DNA of 64,000 nucleotides from Maridesulfovibrio sp050916235 (GCF_050916235.1 NZ_CP104854.1:806001-870000); one strand, 5' to 3'. Counted from the stretch's first letter, positions 1 through 8,029 are shown. Numbers and translations: made by a program. Notes: generated from the sequence alone by a model not told the origin.

Positions 1-384
1 CCGATTGCATACTTATCCCCTAAGCTAATAAATTCTTTTTTAACTACACTAAGCAAAAAGCACAAAAAATCATTTAGATTGTTAAAGGAAAGTGAATGGG
101 AAAGCATATGCAAATCAGGAACTGATGGACTCGATTTAAATAAAATTGCTCACTTCGAGATGAATCAGGTCCAAACTAGCACAGGAGTAACAAAAGATAA
201 TAATGGCCTATATAATATCCTAGGAAATGTATGGGAAATAGTTTCTTCAGACACTAACGATTCGCTAATAATAAAAGGGGGTGGATATGGTAGTAATTCA
301 GACACACTAAATTGCCTTAAGAAAGAAAAATTTCAACCAATCCCACCGAAGCCAAACATTGGCCTCAGAATAGTTCGCGAATAA
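1..384 (+). CDS. C-terminal part of a formylglycine-generating-enzyme-fold (SUMF1/EgtB-like) protein, cut by the window edge
   Basis: Frame 1 is open from the first base, so the gene begins outside the window; the apparent TTG start at 79 is internal. The visible 127 residues follow the FGE-sulfatase fold. They include a stretch like the usual RLPTEAEWE block (RLLKESEWE), the block GLYNILGNVWE matching the family's GLxDMxGNVWEW, a GGGY segment in place of RGGSW, and the closing GLRIVRE matching GFRxVR. Family members modify sulfatases, build ergothioneine or act as effector or regulatory modules. The Cys pair used by true formylglycine-generating enzymes is not visible (one Cys in LNCLKK), so sulfatase activation is doubtful. 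The gene is AT-rich compared with hslVU downstream. The fold is fairly certain, the function is not. Confidence 0.75.
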   Translation, partial: PIAYLSPKLINSFLTTLSKKHKKSFRLLKESEWESICKSGTDGLDLNKIAHFEMNQVQTSTGVTKDNNGLYNILGNVWEIVSSDTNDSLIIKGGGYGSNSDTLNCLKKEKFQPIPPKPNIGLRIVRE

Positions 385-402
385 ATAAACTTGGAGACAA
401 CA

Positions 403-786
403 ATGAAAAAAATTATACCAATTATTCTCATTCTCCTTCTAACTGCATGTGTAAAAAACTATACCGAAATAGATTCATCAGAGTATACAGAATGGATGGG
501 GGGAGAAGAATATCAACTATACTTTGATTCACAATTAAAAAAACATTACTACCCAGTAGAAGTTGAAGGGAAAACAGACGGAAAATCAAACTATTTTAGA
601 GCCATATTCAAAAAAATACCACGAGGCCCATATTTTATGTTCCGTAGTACCCACGGCTGTATCACTGAAGAATTTGAAGAAATAAATTCAAACACGCTCC
701 TTCAAGGATACAAAAAAATATGGCACCAAGAATTTGAATCTACTTATGGCGATCGGCTGCATCAAGCAACATGGGTTAAACGATAA
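403..786 (+). CDS. Small predicted lipoprotein, unknown function
   Basis: 127 residues. The N-terminus has a KK pair, a hydrophobic run and the lipobox LLTAC (Cys16), as expected for a signal-peptidase II substrate anchored in the envelope. The start at 403 is chosen because GGAG (393-396) lies 6 bases upstream; the in-frame TTG at 391 has no better site. The mature part is polar, rich in Lys, Glu and Tyr, and matches no family I recognise. It begins 18 bases after the FGE-like gene and shares its AT-rich composition, so the two are probably co-transcribed and may have arrived together. A terminator follows. Confidence 0.7.
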   Translation: MKKIIPIILILLLTACVKNYTEIDSSEYTEWMGGEEYQLYFDSQLKKHYYPVEVEGKTDGKSNYFRAIFKKIPRGPYFMFRSTHGCITEEFEEINSNTLLQGYKKIWHQEFESTYGDRLHQATWVKR

Positions 787-803
787 CAAAAATTTATACC
801 GAA

Positions 804-835
804 GCCCCTCCAACTGAGGGGCTTTATCGTTTCTT
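804..835 (+). terminator. Rho-independent terminator after the lipoprotein gene
   Basis: A 7-bp GC-rich stem (GCCCCTC 804-810 with GAGGGGC 816-822) closes a 5-base loop and is followed by a T-rich tract. It separates the AT-rich accessory genes from hslVU. Confidence 0.8.
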
Positions 836-842
836 TCCCCCC

Positions 843-870
843 TTGCCATCCCCCCCACAAGACTTATGTT
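843..870 (+). promoter_or_regulatory. Possible promoter of hslVU
   Basis: TTGCCA (843-848) and TATGTT (865-870) are separated by 16 bases, about 120 bases before hslV. The C-rich block before CCTTG also resembles a heat-shock -35 region, which would fit hslVU. The match is weak and this is only a candidate. Confidence 0.3.
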
Positions 871-993
871 CTGGTAATTCGAAATTCCCCGTCGGGACGG
901 GCTTATTGCCAGACGGAACTTCAAACGCGAATAGCAATTGAACTCAATCTTCACGATGAAAAAGAAGATAAATAGATGAATCAGGAGATGAAA

Positions 994-1533
994 ATGGAAC
1001 TCAGAGGAACTACCATACTGGCCGTCAAAGACGACAAGGGCACTGCCATGATCGGTGACGGTCAGGTCACCATGGGGCAAGCCGTGGTGATGAAGCATTC
1101 CGCCGTGAAGGTGCGCACCCTTTATCATGACAAAGTCATGGCCGGATTCGCCGGAGCCACAGCAGACGCCTTCACCCTTTTCGAACGGTTTGAAAAGAAA
1201 CTCCAGACCTATGCAGGCAACCTTGTGCGCGCTGCAGTTGAAATGGCTACCGACTGGCGCACCGACAAATACCTGCGCAAGCTGGAAGCCATGATCATGG
1301 TAGCTGACGCTGAACATATCCTGATCATCAGCGGAAACGGAGATGTTATCGAACCCGACGACGGTGTCGCCGCAATCGGTTCCGGTGGTTCCTATGCCCT
1401 CTCCGCAGCACGCGCCCTGCTGCGCAACACTGATATGCCAGCAGCCGAAGTGGCCCGCAAGTCGATGGAAATCGCCAGTGAGATCTGCGTTTACACCAAC
1501 AGCAACTTCGTTCTCAAAACCCTTGAAAAATAA
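994..1533 (+). CDS. hslV: ATP-dependent protease HslVU, peptidase subunit HslV
   Basis: 179 residues, normal HslV length. HslV is the proteasome-like peptidase of the HslUV (ClpQY) complex: two hexamers degrade unfolded proteins handed over by HslU in the cytoplasm. The catalytic N-terminal Thr is expected at residue 6 after removal of the propeptide MELRG, as in family members with short propeptides. GDGQVTxGQ, AGFAGATADAFTL and the late block AIGSGGSYAL are family signatures. The start at 994 is preferred because AGGAG (983-987) is 6 bases upstream; the earlier ATGs at 976 and 988 flank or overlap this site. hslU follows after 18 bases. Confidence 0.97.
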   Translation: MELRGTTILAVKDDKGTAMIGDGQVTMGQAVVMKHSAVKVRTLYHDKVMAGFAGATADAFTLFERFEKKLQTYAGNLVRAAVEMATDWRTDKYLRKLEAMIMVADAEHILIISGNGDVIEPDDGVAAIGSGGSYALSAARALLRNTDMPAAEVARKSMEIASEICVYTNSNFVLKTLEK

Positions 1534-1551
1534 TTCTGCAAAGGTTTCATA

Positions 1552-2925
1552 ATGAGTAATCTTACCCCCAGAGAAATCGTATCGGAACTTGATAAATTCA
1601 TCATCGGACAGGCGGATGCCAAGCGCATGGTCGCAATAGCCATGCGTAACCGCTGGCGCAGGCAGCAGCTTCCTCCGGAACTGCGCGATGAAATAGCACC
1701 CAAGAACATCATCATGATGGGCCCTACCGGGGTCGGTAAAACCGAAATTGCACGCCGTCTGGCCAAGCTGGCAGGCTGCCCCTTCTTCAAGGTCGAAGCC
1801 ACCAAGTTCACCGAAGTCGGCTACGTGGGCCGCGACGTTGAATCCATGGTCCGCGACCTCATGGAAATCGGCGTCAACCTTGTGCGCAAGGAAGAGATGG
1901 ACAAGGTCAAGGTCAAGGCGGAAAAGCACGCTGAAGACGCCCTGCTTGACATCCTGCTGCCCAACTCCAAACCGCAGTCATCGGGCATGGGCTTCTTCGG
2001 TGCTTCAAGCGAACCGCAGATAGAGGAGAAACCCGCTGCAGACGCAGCATCCACCCGCGAAAAATTTCGCAAGATGTGGCGCGAAGGCAAACTCGACGGA
2101 CGCGAAGTGGAAATCGAAGTGACCGTACAGGGCGGCGGAGTGGAAATCATGTCCATGCCGGGCATGGAAGGCATGGGAATGCAGGTTTCCGACATGATCG
2201 GAAAGATGTTCCCCGGCAAAAAGAAGACCCGCAAGGTCAACATCCGCGAAGCATACGAAATCCTCATACAGCAGGAATCCGACAAGCTCATCGATATGGA
2301 CAACGTTGCCGAACTGGCCCGTGAACGAGTTGAGCAGACCGGTATACTTTTCCTCGATGAAATCGACAAAATCGCCGGTAAGCATGACGGAGGCGGATCA
2401 GCCGATGTTTCCAGAGAAGGTGTTCAGCGCGACCTGCTGCCTGTTGTGGAAGGCTGTGTGGTCAACACCAAATACGGTATGGTCAAGACCGACCACATCC
2501 TGTTTATCTCTGCAGGAGCATTCCACTACTCCAAGCCCTCGGACCTCATCCCCGAACTTCAGGGACGCTTCCCCCTGCGTGTGGAGCTCTCCTCCCTGGG
2601 TAAAGATGAATTCTACCGTATTCTCACCGAGCCGCAGAACGCTCTCACTGTTCAATACAAGGCCCTGCTGGAAACCGAAAAACTGTCCATCGATTTCAGC
2701 AAGGAAGCCCTTGAAGAAGTGGCCGCCAATGCTCAGAAAATAAACGAGGACACTGAAAATATCGGGGCCAGAAGACTCTACACCATTATGGAAAGAATCC
2801 TCTCCGACCTTTCATTCGATGCACCGGACCGTTCCGGTGAAACCATCCTGATTGACCGCGAATACGTTAAAGAAAAACTGCAGGATGTAGTGGAAGACCG
2901 CGATCTTTCCCGCTACATTCTTTAG
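1552..2925 (+). CDS. hslU: HslU, AAA+ ATPase (unfoldase) subunit of HslUV
   Basis: 457 residues, typical for HslU. It recognises, unfolds and translocates substrates into HslV using ATP. Visible features are the N-terminal block LTPREIVSELDKFIIGQ, Walker A GPTGVGKT near residue 60, the pore-loop region with GYVGRDVE, a variable I-domain (about residues 110-230, Met/Gly-rich in the middle), Walker B LFLDEIDK near 265, and a C-terminal tail ending SRYIL, which inserts into HslV to activate it. It is transcribed with hslV and ended by the hairpin at 2954. Confidence 0.98.
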   Translation: MSNLTPREIVSELDKFIIGQADAKRMVAIAMRNRWRRQQLPPELRDEIAPKNIIMMGPTGVGKTEIARRLAKLAGCPFFKVEATKFTEVGYVGRDVESMVRDLMEIGVNLVRKEEMDKVKVKAEKHAEDALLDILLPNSKPQSSGMGFFGASSEPQIEEKPAADAASTREKFRKMWREGKLDGREVEIEVTVQGGGVEIMSMPGMEGMGMQVSDMIGKMFPGKKKTRKVNIREAYEILIQQESDKLIDMDNVAELARERVEQTGILFLDEIDKIAGKHDGGGSADVSREGVQRDLLPVVEGCVVNTKYGMVKTDHILFISAGAFHYSKPSDLIPELQGRFPLRVELSSLGKDEFYRILTEPQNALTVQYKALLETEKLSIDFSKEALEEVAANAQKINEDTENIGARRLYTIMERILSDLSFDAPDRSGETILIDREYVKEKLQDVVEDRDLSRYIL

Positions 2926-2953
2926 AAGAATAAAGACTCATATTGTGTCCGGA

Positions 2954-2998
2954 AGCGGAGGTTTTATACACAAGCCTCCGCTTTATTTCGCTTTTTTG
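2954..2998 (+). terminator. Terminator after hslVU
   Basis: AGCGGAGG (2954-2961) pairs with CCTCCGCT (2975-2982) around a 13-base loop, followed by T-rich sequence including a run of six T. Confidence 0.8.
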
Positions 2999-3092
2999 AA
3001 TTTGTTACCTGAGATAAAATGTGCTAGTTTTTGAACGCGTGATTTGCGTTCTTCCGTTTGCACCCTTCACCCGAACCTACCACTGGAAAGAC

Positions 3093-3839
3093 ATGGATAA
3101 AAATTCTTCTCCTCAACCCAGGATCAGAGGGGCATTCTCAACCAAAATAGTTCAGGAAATCGGGACCGGAACAACCAAGCGCAAGGTAATACAGTCCTTC
3201 CTGTACTATGCTGAAGAGACTGAGACCGGAGAGATAGAGCTTCGCCCCCTGAATGAAAATGATGTGCCTTCGGGAGAAGCGCAGCTGATCAGCAAGGAAG
3301 AACTTCTTGAATCTTTCACACCGGAACTTGAGCTGTACACCGCCAAGGTCTTTCCGGCCATGAAAGAACTGACCAGGACCCTTGCCAAGGCCGACCGCCA
3401 GCGCCAGTTGGGAAACACTTTTACTGCGGAAATGGAGTACGGCAAGGCCCTCAACATTGATGAAGACAATATCAGGGCCAACTTCGGTATAGGTCTTTGC
3501 TACCTGACCAGAAAGGAAGATGAGAAGGCCGCTGACATATTCAAACGTCTGGTCAAGCTTGATGCAGCATTTGAAAAGCAGCACAAACACCTGTTCAATG
3601 ATTTCGGCATTTCCCTGCGCAAGAACATGATGTTCGACGAAGCTGTTGAGTTCTATACCCGAGCCATTGTCCTTACTGAAGAAGATGAAAATATCTACTT
3701 CAACATTGCGCGCTGCTATTATGAAGACGGCAAACGCAAAGATGCCATGAAATTTGTTGAAAAATGCCTGTCCATCAACCCGGAATCAGTCCCTGCCAGA
3801 AAACTCAAGATCCATATGAGCAAGAAGATTTCTGCTTAA
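3093..3839 (+). CDS. Tetratricopeptide-repeat protein, unknown function
   Basis: 248 residues. The C-terminal two thirds contain three to four TPR-like helix pairs (for example AEMEYGKALNIDEDN, AVEFYTRAIVLTEED and AMKFVEKCLSINPES), which normally mediate protein-protein contacts. The N-terminal ~90 residues are charged, with no signal peptide or membrane segment, so the protein is probably cytoplasmic. An in-frame GTG exists at 3021, but the ATG at 3093 is preceded by GGAAAG and avoids a leader that does not look coding. It stands between two hairpins as a monocistronic gene. Confidence 0.8.
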   Translation: MDKNSSPQPRIRGAFSTKIVQEIGTGTTKRKVIQSFLYYAEETETGEIELRPLNENDVPSGEAQLISKEELLESFTPELELYTAKVFPAMKELTRTLAKADRQRQLGNTFTAEMEYGKALNIDEDNIRANFGIGLCYLTRKEDEKAADIFKRLVKLDAAFEKQHKHLFNDFGISLRKNMMFDEAVEFYTRAIVLTEEDENIYFNIARCYYEDGKRKDAMKFVEKCLSINPESVPARKLKIHMSKKISA

Positions 3840-3869
3840 CCGGCTGGATACGGGCAGTTTTTTCTTTCC

Positions 3870-3906
3870 CCTTGGGTTACCTCAACCGCTCAAGGAGACT
3901 TTTTTT
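3870..3906 (+). terminator. Probable terminator after the TPR gene
   Basis: CCTTG (3870-3874) and CAAGG (3891-3895) pair, with an inner GGTT/AACC helix, followed by a run of seven T (3900-3906). Confidence 0.55.
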
Positions 3907-3962
3907 CCTTCTTCCGACTTAATTTTTCCTTATTATTCCTTAAGATACGCCTTCTGTAACTT

Positions 3963-3980
3963 TAGGCACGCCCTTTGCTT
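3963..3980 (+). promoter_or_regulatory. Sigma-54 promoter for flgE
   Basis: The sequence AGGCACGCCCTTTGCTT has the invariant GG (3965-3966) and GC (3977-3978) separated by exactly 10 bases, and matches the TGGCACG-N4-TTGC consensus at all but one core position. The predicted start is about 12 bases after the GC, near 3990, leaving a leader of roughly 85 bases before flgE. Sigma-54 control of hook genes is known in polar flagellates. Confidence 0.85.
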
Positions 3981-4074
3981 ATATTGTGTCGAGCGGATTA
4001 ATATTCCCGTTCGCACGGTTTAACAGGTTCCGGCGGAGTCAATGACCAGAAGTCGGACCTTCAAGGAGTTACCC

Positions 4075-5667
4075 ATGGCTTTCAGCTCAATGTATACAGG
4101 CGTGGCAGGTCTTAAGGCGCACGGATTTCTGATGCAACAGATCGGTGCCAACCTCGCCAACGTGAACACCACAGCCTACAAGAGCGGCGATACCTTTCTT
4201 GAAACCCTGAACAGCCAGAGTAAGGTCGGGTCAATATCCGGTGTAGTAGCCGGAGGCGGATCAAATACAGTCGGCCAGATAGGTACGGGAGTACGGGTTT
4301 CCACAACAAGGATCAATTTTGCGGAAGGCTCCTATGAGTCCACCAGCAGCAGCACTGACCTCGCCATAGGAGGTCAGGGATTTTTCCGTGTCGCCAAATC
4401 GGACGACAGCGGAAGCCTCTACACCCGTGCCGGTAACTTCCACTTTGACAAGAACGGCCAGCTGGTTGATTCACACGGCAACATCCTGCAGGGTTACTCA
4501 ATAGATAATGACGGCAATATAGGCAGCACCTCCCAGAATATAGCCCTGCCCATGAAGACGGAGACCAATGCCTCCGGTCAGGAAGTGCTTGTGGTCAAGT
4601 CCGACCCGAAGCCGACGACTGAAGCCAGTGTCCGAACAAACCTCGACTCCGGCTCCGTGGACAACAGTAACGTTGAAGGATCTCCTTTCTTCTCACTGCT
4701 GAAGACATGGGACGGCACCAGCGATACTCCGCTCAACTCAGAAGATTTTGCCTACAGCACATCACTGAAGGTTTATGATCAGAGCGGCACCACCCATGAT
4801 CTGGTGGTATATTTCGACAAGGTAGTCAACGACGGCGACCCCTCCGACAGAATGTACTGGGAGTACATTGTCACCGTTCCTCCGGCAAGCGACGGCAGGT
4901 CAGCGACCGCAGCAACATCCGCCGCAGGTCTGCTCATGACCGGAACCCTGACCTTCTCGGGCGACGGCACCCTGATCAATCAGAGCGCCTACACCCTCGC
5001 AGACGGGGCCAGCGATCCCAAATCGCTCAGCAACTGGTCAGTTGCCACCATGAACAGCAACGGATTGCCGGTTATGAATGCAACACTTCTGGGCAATGAC
5101 GGATCTACCAATCAGCAGACAATATCGCTCAACATGGGCATCCAATCCGGCGACAGTACCTGGACACAGCCCGGTGCAACCGCAGCGAGCGTAGGCAGTA
5201 ACGCCTCCAATCTGTCGGTTATGAACAGCGGCAGGATCAACGCGCTGAGCACAACAGCTTACTACGGCTCATCCTCAACCATCAGCCAATCGCAGAACGG
5301 CTTCGGTGAAGGTTACCTGCACAATGTTGATTTCAACTCCGATGGCATCATGACCGCTCATTTCTCCAACGGACTCAGCCAGCAACTGTATCAGGTAAAC
5401 CTGTACAACTTCAAAAACGAATTCGGCTTGAGAAGAGAGGGATCAAACTATTTCAGCGCCACTACCGATTCCGGAGATGCGATTCAGGGTGTAGCACGTA
5501 AGGAAGGACTTGGCTCCGTAGTAGGAAGCACACTGGAAACCTCCAACGTGGATCTTGCGGAAGAATTTGCCCAGATGATTCTTACCCAGCGCGGATTCCA
5601 GGCAAACTCCAAGACCATCAGCACAACTGAGCAGCTCATAAACACAGCTCTCGGAGTGAAGAAGTAA
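4075..5667 (+). CDS. flgE: Flagellar hook protein FlgE
   Basis: 530 residues. FlgE polymerises into the hook, the universal joint between the basal body and the filament; it is exported by the flagellar type III apparatus. The N-terminal rod/hook signature (FSSMYTGVAGL, with GANLANVNTTAYKSG) and the conserved C-terminal helix (SNVDLAEEFAQMI, ending in TEQLINTALGVKK) bracket a Ser/Thr/Asn-rich variable centre. The start at 4075 follows AAGGAG at 4063-4068; an earlier in-frame ATG at 4042 lacks a site. It is transcribed alone from the sigma-54 promoter at 3963, with a strong terminator behind it and no neighbouring hook-assembly genes. Confidence 0.95.
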   Translation: MAFSSMYTGVAGLKAHGFLMQQIGANLANVNTTAYKSGDTFLETLNSQSKVGSISGVVAGGGSNTVGQIGTGVRVSTTRINFAEGSYESTSSSTDLAIGGQGFFRVAKSDDSGSLYTRAGNFHFDKNGQLVDSHGNILQGYSIDNDGNIGSTSQNIALPMKTETNASGQEVLVVKSDPKPTTEASVRTNLDSGSVDNSNVEGSPFFSLLKTWDGTSDTPLNSEDFAYSTSLKVYDQSGTTHDLVVYFDKVVNDGDPSDRMYWEYIVTVPPASDGRSATAATSAAGLLMTGTLTFSGDGTLINQSAYTLADGASDPKSLSNWSVATMNSNGLPVMNATLLGNDGSTNQQTISLNMGIQSGDSTWTQPGATAASVGSNASNLSVMNSGRINALSTTAYYGSSSTISQSQNGFGEGYLHNVDFNSDGIMTAHFSNGLSQQLYQVNLYNFKNEFGLRREGSNYFSATTDSGDAIQGVARKEGLGSVVGSTLETSNVDLAEEFAQMILTQRGFQANSKTISTTEQLINTALGVKK

Positions 5668-5688
5668 CCGGTACTTTTCATAACCCAA

Positions 5689-5730
5689 AAAGACACCCCC
5701 GGAACGATTGTTACGGGGGTGTCTTTCTTA
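5689..5730. terminator. Bidirectional terminator between flgE and the metal permease operon
   Basis: A perfect 12-bp stem AAAGACACCCCC (5689-5700) pairs with GGGGGTGTCTTT (5715-5726). A T-rich tract follows on the plus strand, and an A-rich left flank gives T residues on the minus strand. It ends both converging transcripts. Confidence 0.88.
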
Positions 5731-5877
5731 TTTCTCTTCGGATTCACCAGATTCATTATCCGAATGGCGCTTTATCATTTCATCCAGCCCTTCACGGGAT
5801 TTTTTCCTGACCATGTGAAAAACGGCAAAGACAATCACCAGCATCACTACGATGGCTTCTACACCTTCTCCAGTCAC
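5728..5877 (-). CDS. Small single-span membrane protein downstream of the metal permease
   Basis: A 49-residue frame starts with GTG at 5877 behind a strong AGGAGG five bases upstream and ends just outside the shared terminator stem. Residues about 5-22 are hydrophobic (EAIVVMLVIVFAVF), followed by a positively charged stretch (MVRKKSR) and an acidic, Ser-rich tail ending SEEK. This gives a predicted inner-membrane protein with its C-terminus inside. It lies 28 bases after the permease stop, so it is probably the last gene of the ArsR-permease operon. No family recognised. Support comes from the ribosome site, hydrophobic profile and fit between neighbours; there is no homology evidence. Confidence 0.65.
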   Translation of the reverse strand: MTGEGVEAIVVMLVIVFAVFHMVRKKSREGLDEMIKRHSDNESGESEEK

Positions 5878-5905
5878 ATCTTCCTCCTTGGGGCTGAACA
5901 ATTCT

Positions 5906-7087
5906 TTAATGGTCGTGTCCTGATCCGGACTTACCCTTCACCAATGCCGATACCTTGGGATAGAGGATCAAGGCAAGAAGAATGAGCGCGCTCACAATGT
6001 ATAGTACGCCGTGCTCATCGCCAGCCCCGCTCTGCACCCAGTCGGTGACACTTAAGCCGAGAGCAAAATATACCCAATTGACCAGTACACCCAGAAAAAG
6101 GGAGCACCCTATGATCGCACCAAGGTAAATGAACGCAGAGCGTCTGCCCAGAAGTCTTGCTATTACAGTAAAGGAGGCCGCATTCGTGGCCGGTCCGGCG
6201 AGCAGAAAGACCAGTGCCGCTCCGGGTGAGAGCCCCTTGAGGGCCAGTGCTGCCGCAATAGGGGTAGATGCGGTGGCACATACGTAAAGAGGTACGGCCG
6301 CCACCAGCATAATCAGCAGGGAAAGGAAACCGTCTCCAAGATTCTGCTCAATGAAACCGTCCGGAATCAGTGCTCCGAAGATTCCAGCCAGCACCACTCC
6401 TCCCAGGAACCAGAGGCCTATATCCTGAAGCAGATTTCCGAAAGAGTAATTCAGTCCTGCTGAAAGCTTCTCAAAAACCGTAGCTGGAATTTTGGTTTCT
6501 CCGTGCCCCCCGCAACCGCAATCCGTCCCGGAACAGCCAGTCACAGGCGGTGTAAGCTCAACACTCCCGCAGCAATCTGCAGATGAGCACCCGCAACTGC
6601 CCTGGCCCTGAAGCCCTGCGCTGGAGTGCTGATGCAGGACGGCGTCGGGAATCAGCTGTGGGCTGCTTCCATTCTTCTTATCGTTTCTGTCCACCAGTAT
6701 TCCGGCCACTACCGCGGTGAAAAAAGCTGCAAAGGGACGGAAGAAAGTCATTACCGGGTCCAGGAGTGCGTAGGTCACAGCAATGGAATCCACACCGGTT
6801 TCTGGAGTGGAGATTAAGAATGAAGTAGTCGCCCCCTTGCTGGCCCCCTGCTGCCTCAATTGGGCTGCAGCCGGAATTACCCCGCAGCTGCACAGAGGAA
6901 TAGGCACACCGAGGATTGATGCCTTGAACACATCAGAGACCTTTCCGGAACCAAGATTTCTGCTTATAAATTCCGGCCCCACAAAAGCCTTCAAAAGCCC
7001 TGCGACAAAAAATCCAAAAAGCATGAAAGGCGCAGATTCCAACAGCACCTCCCATGACTCGTGGGCAATTTTGATTATAATATCCAT
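5906..7087 (-). CDS. SO_0444-type / DUF318 permease, predicted metal (Cu/Zn or As-type) efflux protein
   Basis: 393 residues with about eight to ten membrane helices in two halves. Each half carries a signature of this permease family: VPIPLCSCGVIPAA in the first, and VCATASTPIAAALALKG followed by GPATNAAS in the second. The central cytoplasmic loop (about residues 165-205) is unusually rich in Cys, with pairs such as CGCSSADCC and CSGTDCGCGGHGE, and the C-terminus ends GSGHDH, all plausible metal-binding sites. The gene starts 2 bases after the ArsR-type regulator stop, so it is regulated by it. The family is known to export divalent metals or arsenicals; the actual metal cannot be read from sequence. 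Confidence 0.85.
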   Translation of the reverse strand: MDIIIKIAHESWEVLLESAPFMLFGFFVAGLLKAFVGPEFISRNLGSGKVSDVFKASILGVPIPLCSCGVIPAAAQLRQQGASKGATTSFLISTPETGVDSIAVTYALLDPVMTFFRPFAAFFTAVVAGILVDRNDKKNGSSPQLIPDAVLHQHSSAGLQGQGSCGCSSADCCGSVELTPPVTGCSGTDCGCGGHGETKIPATVFEKLSAGLNYSFGNLLQDIGLWFLGGVVLAGIFGALIPDGFIEQNLGDGFLSLLIMLVAAVPLYVCATASTPIAAALALKGLSPGAALVFLLAGPATNAASFTVIARLLGRRSAFIYLGAIIGCSLFLGVLVNWVYFALGLSVTDWVQSGAGDEHGVLYIVSALILLALILYPKVSALVKGKSGSGHDH

Positions 7088-7089
7088 TG

Positions 7090-7476
7090 TTAATCTTCCT
7101 TATCAGGCGGGCACCCTGTCCCGTGCATATGATCCAGAGCAGTCCGCATTATGGTTTCCACATGGCTGTCACTGAGACTGTAGACTGCCTTTCGCCCATG
7201 CTTCTCAAAACGGACCATCCTGGCGGTACGCAACAGCCTTAGCTGGTGTGACACAGCCGAATGACTCATATCCAGCAGCTCTGCAAGATCGCAGACACAT
7301 AGGTCGGACATTGAAAGAGCATGCAAAATGGAGATCCTGACCGGGTCTCCCATGAGTTTGAACACTGCTGCAAGATCCTGCATGGCTTCCCTGGAGCAAC
7401 ACTTTTCCTTCACCAGTTCCACTGTCCCTGAGTCCGGGTTGTGTCCGTCACAGCAATCTATATAATTTTCAGACAT
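7090..7476 (-). CDS. ArsR/SmtB-family metal-sensing repressor
   Basis: 128 residues with a winged helix-turn-helix (DPVRISILHAL; LLDMSHSAVSHQLRLLR). Metal release from DNA is expected to derepress the permease operon. Two kinds of metal site seem present: a CVC motif (Cys60, Cys62) at the start of the recognition helices plus N-terminal Cys pairs (8/9 and 26/27), as in the CadC-type alpha3N site; and Asp103, His105, His116 and His118 near the C-terminus, close to the alpha5 site of Zn sensors. The ATG at 7476 is chosen over the GTG directly before it because GGAG lies 5 bases upstream. The operator-like palindrome is at 7496. Confidence 0.88.
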   Translation of the reverse strand: MSENYIDCCDGHNPDSGTVELVKEKCCSREAMQDLAAVFKLMGDPVRISILHALSMSDLCVCDLAELLDMSHSAVSHQLRLLRTARMVRFEKHGRKAVYSLSDSHVETIMRTALDHMHGTGCPPDKED

Positions 7477-7495
7477 CACAACTCCACGTGTTTAT

Positions 7496-7515
7496 ATATG
7501 AACAACTATTCATAT
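7496..7515. promoter_or_regulatory. Operator-like inverted repeat for the ArsR repressor
   Basis: ATATGAA (7496-7502) and TTCATAT (7509-7515) form an exact inverted repeat around CAACTA, giving the core TGAACA-AC-TATTCA. This resembles the 12-2-12 operators of SmtB/ZiaR-type repressors. It lies 20 bases upstream of the repressor start, where binding would block transcription. Confidence 0.7.
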
Positions 7516-7712
7516 GTTAATAAACATGCAAACGTTGTCAAGCAGTCTCAACGGCGAGAAAAACAGAAACTCAGCCTTCAAACGTAATAAATAATATATC
7601 TGTGCCGAAAAGAATCGTACTATTAAGCAATAAGCAGGAAGATTGTGTAATCTTATGCAGGCGGGAATTATTCCTGAAAAAACAATTGAACAATCTAGCT
7701 GACAGGACACGG

Positions 7713-8006
7713 ATGAAGGTAGCAATAAAAGAGGATCTTATCGATCTGATCCCGGTACTGATGGAATCGCTAAAAAAAGATCTTGATCAGATAAGAATCT
7801 CCATCGAAGCCGGTGATCTGGAAGAGGTCAGCGAAAGGGCTCACTCCTCGCGTGGTGCAGCCCTGACTTTTGGCTTCAATGACTATGCGGAAGAACTGAA
7901 AGATATGCGCATTGCCGTTGTAAGTAATGATTGGCCAGCTATCAATGAATCCTATGAAAGACTGAACCTGCTGCTCGATAAGGTGGAATTCCACGCCGGG
8001 AGATAA
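7713..8006 (+). CDS. Stand-alone HPt (histidine phosphotransfer) protein
   Basis: 97 residues, all predicted helical. The motif AHSSRGAALTFGF (His44) matches the HPt pattern H-x2-(K/R)-G-x5-G, so it likely passes phosphate between receiver domains. The start at 7713 is chosen because the HPt fold begins right after it; the open frame reaches back to 7602 but that part has no domain character. The ribosome site is weak (AGGA). It is convergent with the Zn-ribbon/SLOG gene that ends the kinase operon, 23 bases away. The hybrid kinase at 8704, which ends in a receiver, is an obvious possible partner. Confidence 0.78.
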   Translation: MKVAIKEDLIDLIPVLMESLKKDLDQIRISIEAGDLEEVSERAHSSRGAALTFGFNDYAEELKDMRIAVVSNDWPAINESYERLNLLLDKVEFHAGR

Positions 8007-8029
8007 TTGCCACGCAAAAAAGAAGAGAC

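Noticed and set aside
688..1929. Long minus-strand open frame opposite hslV and hslU
   Set aside because: It lies fully over two certain genes, has an unusual His/Phe-rich composition typical of an antisense frame, and no ribosome site.
5719..5985. Plus-strand open frame after flgE
   Set aside because: It begins inside the terminator stem and runs opposite the small membrane gene and the permease end; no ribosome site.
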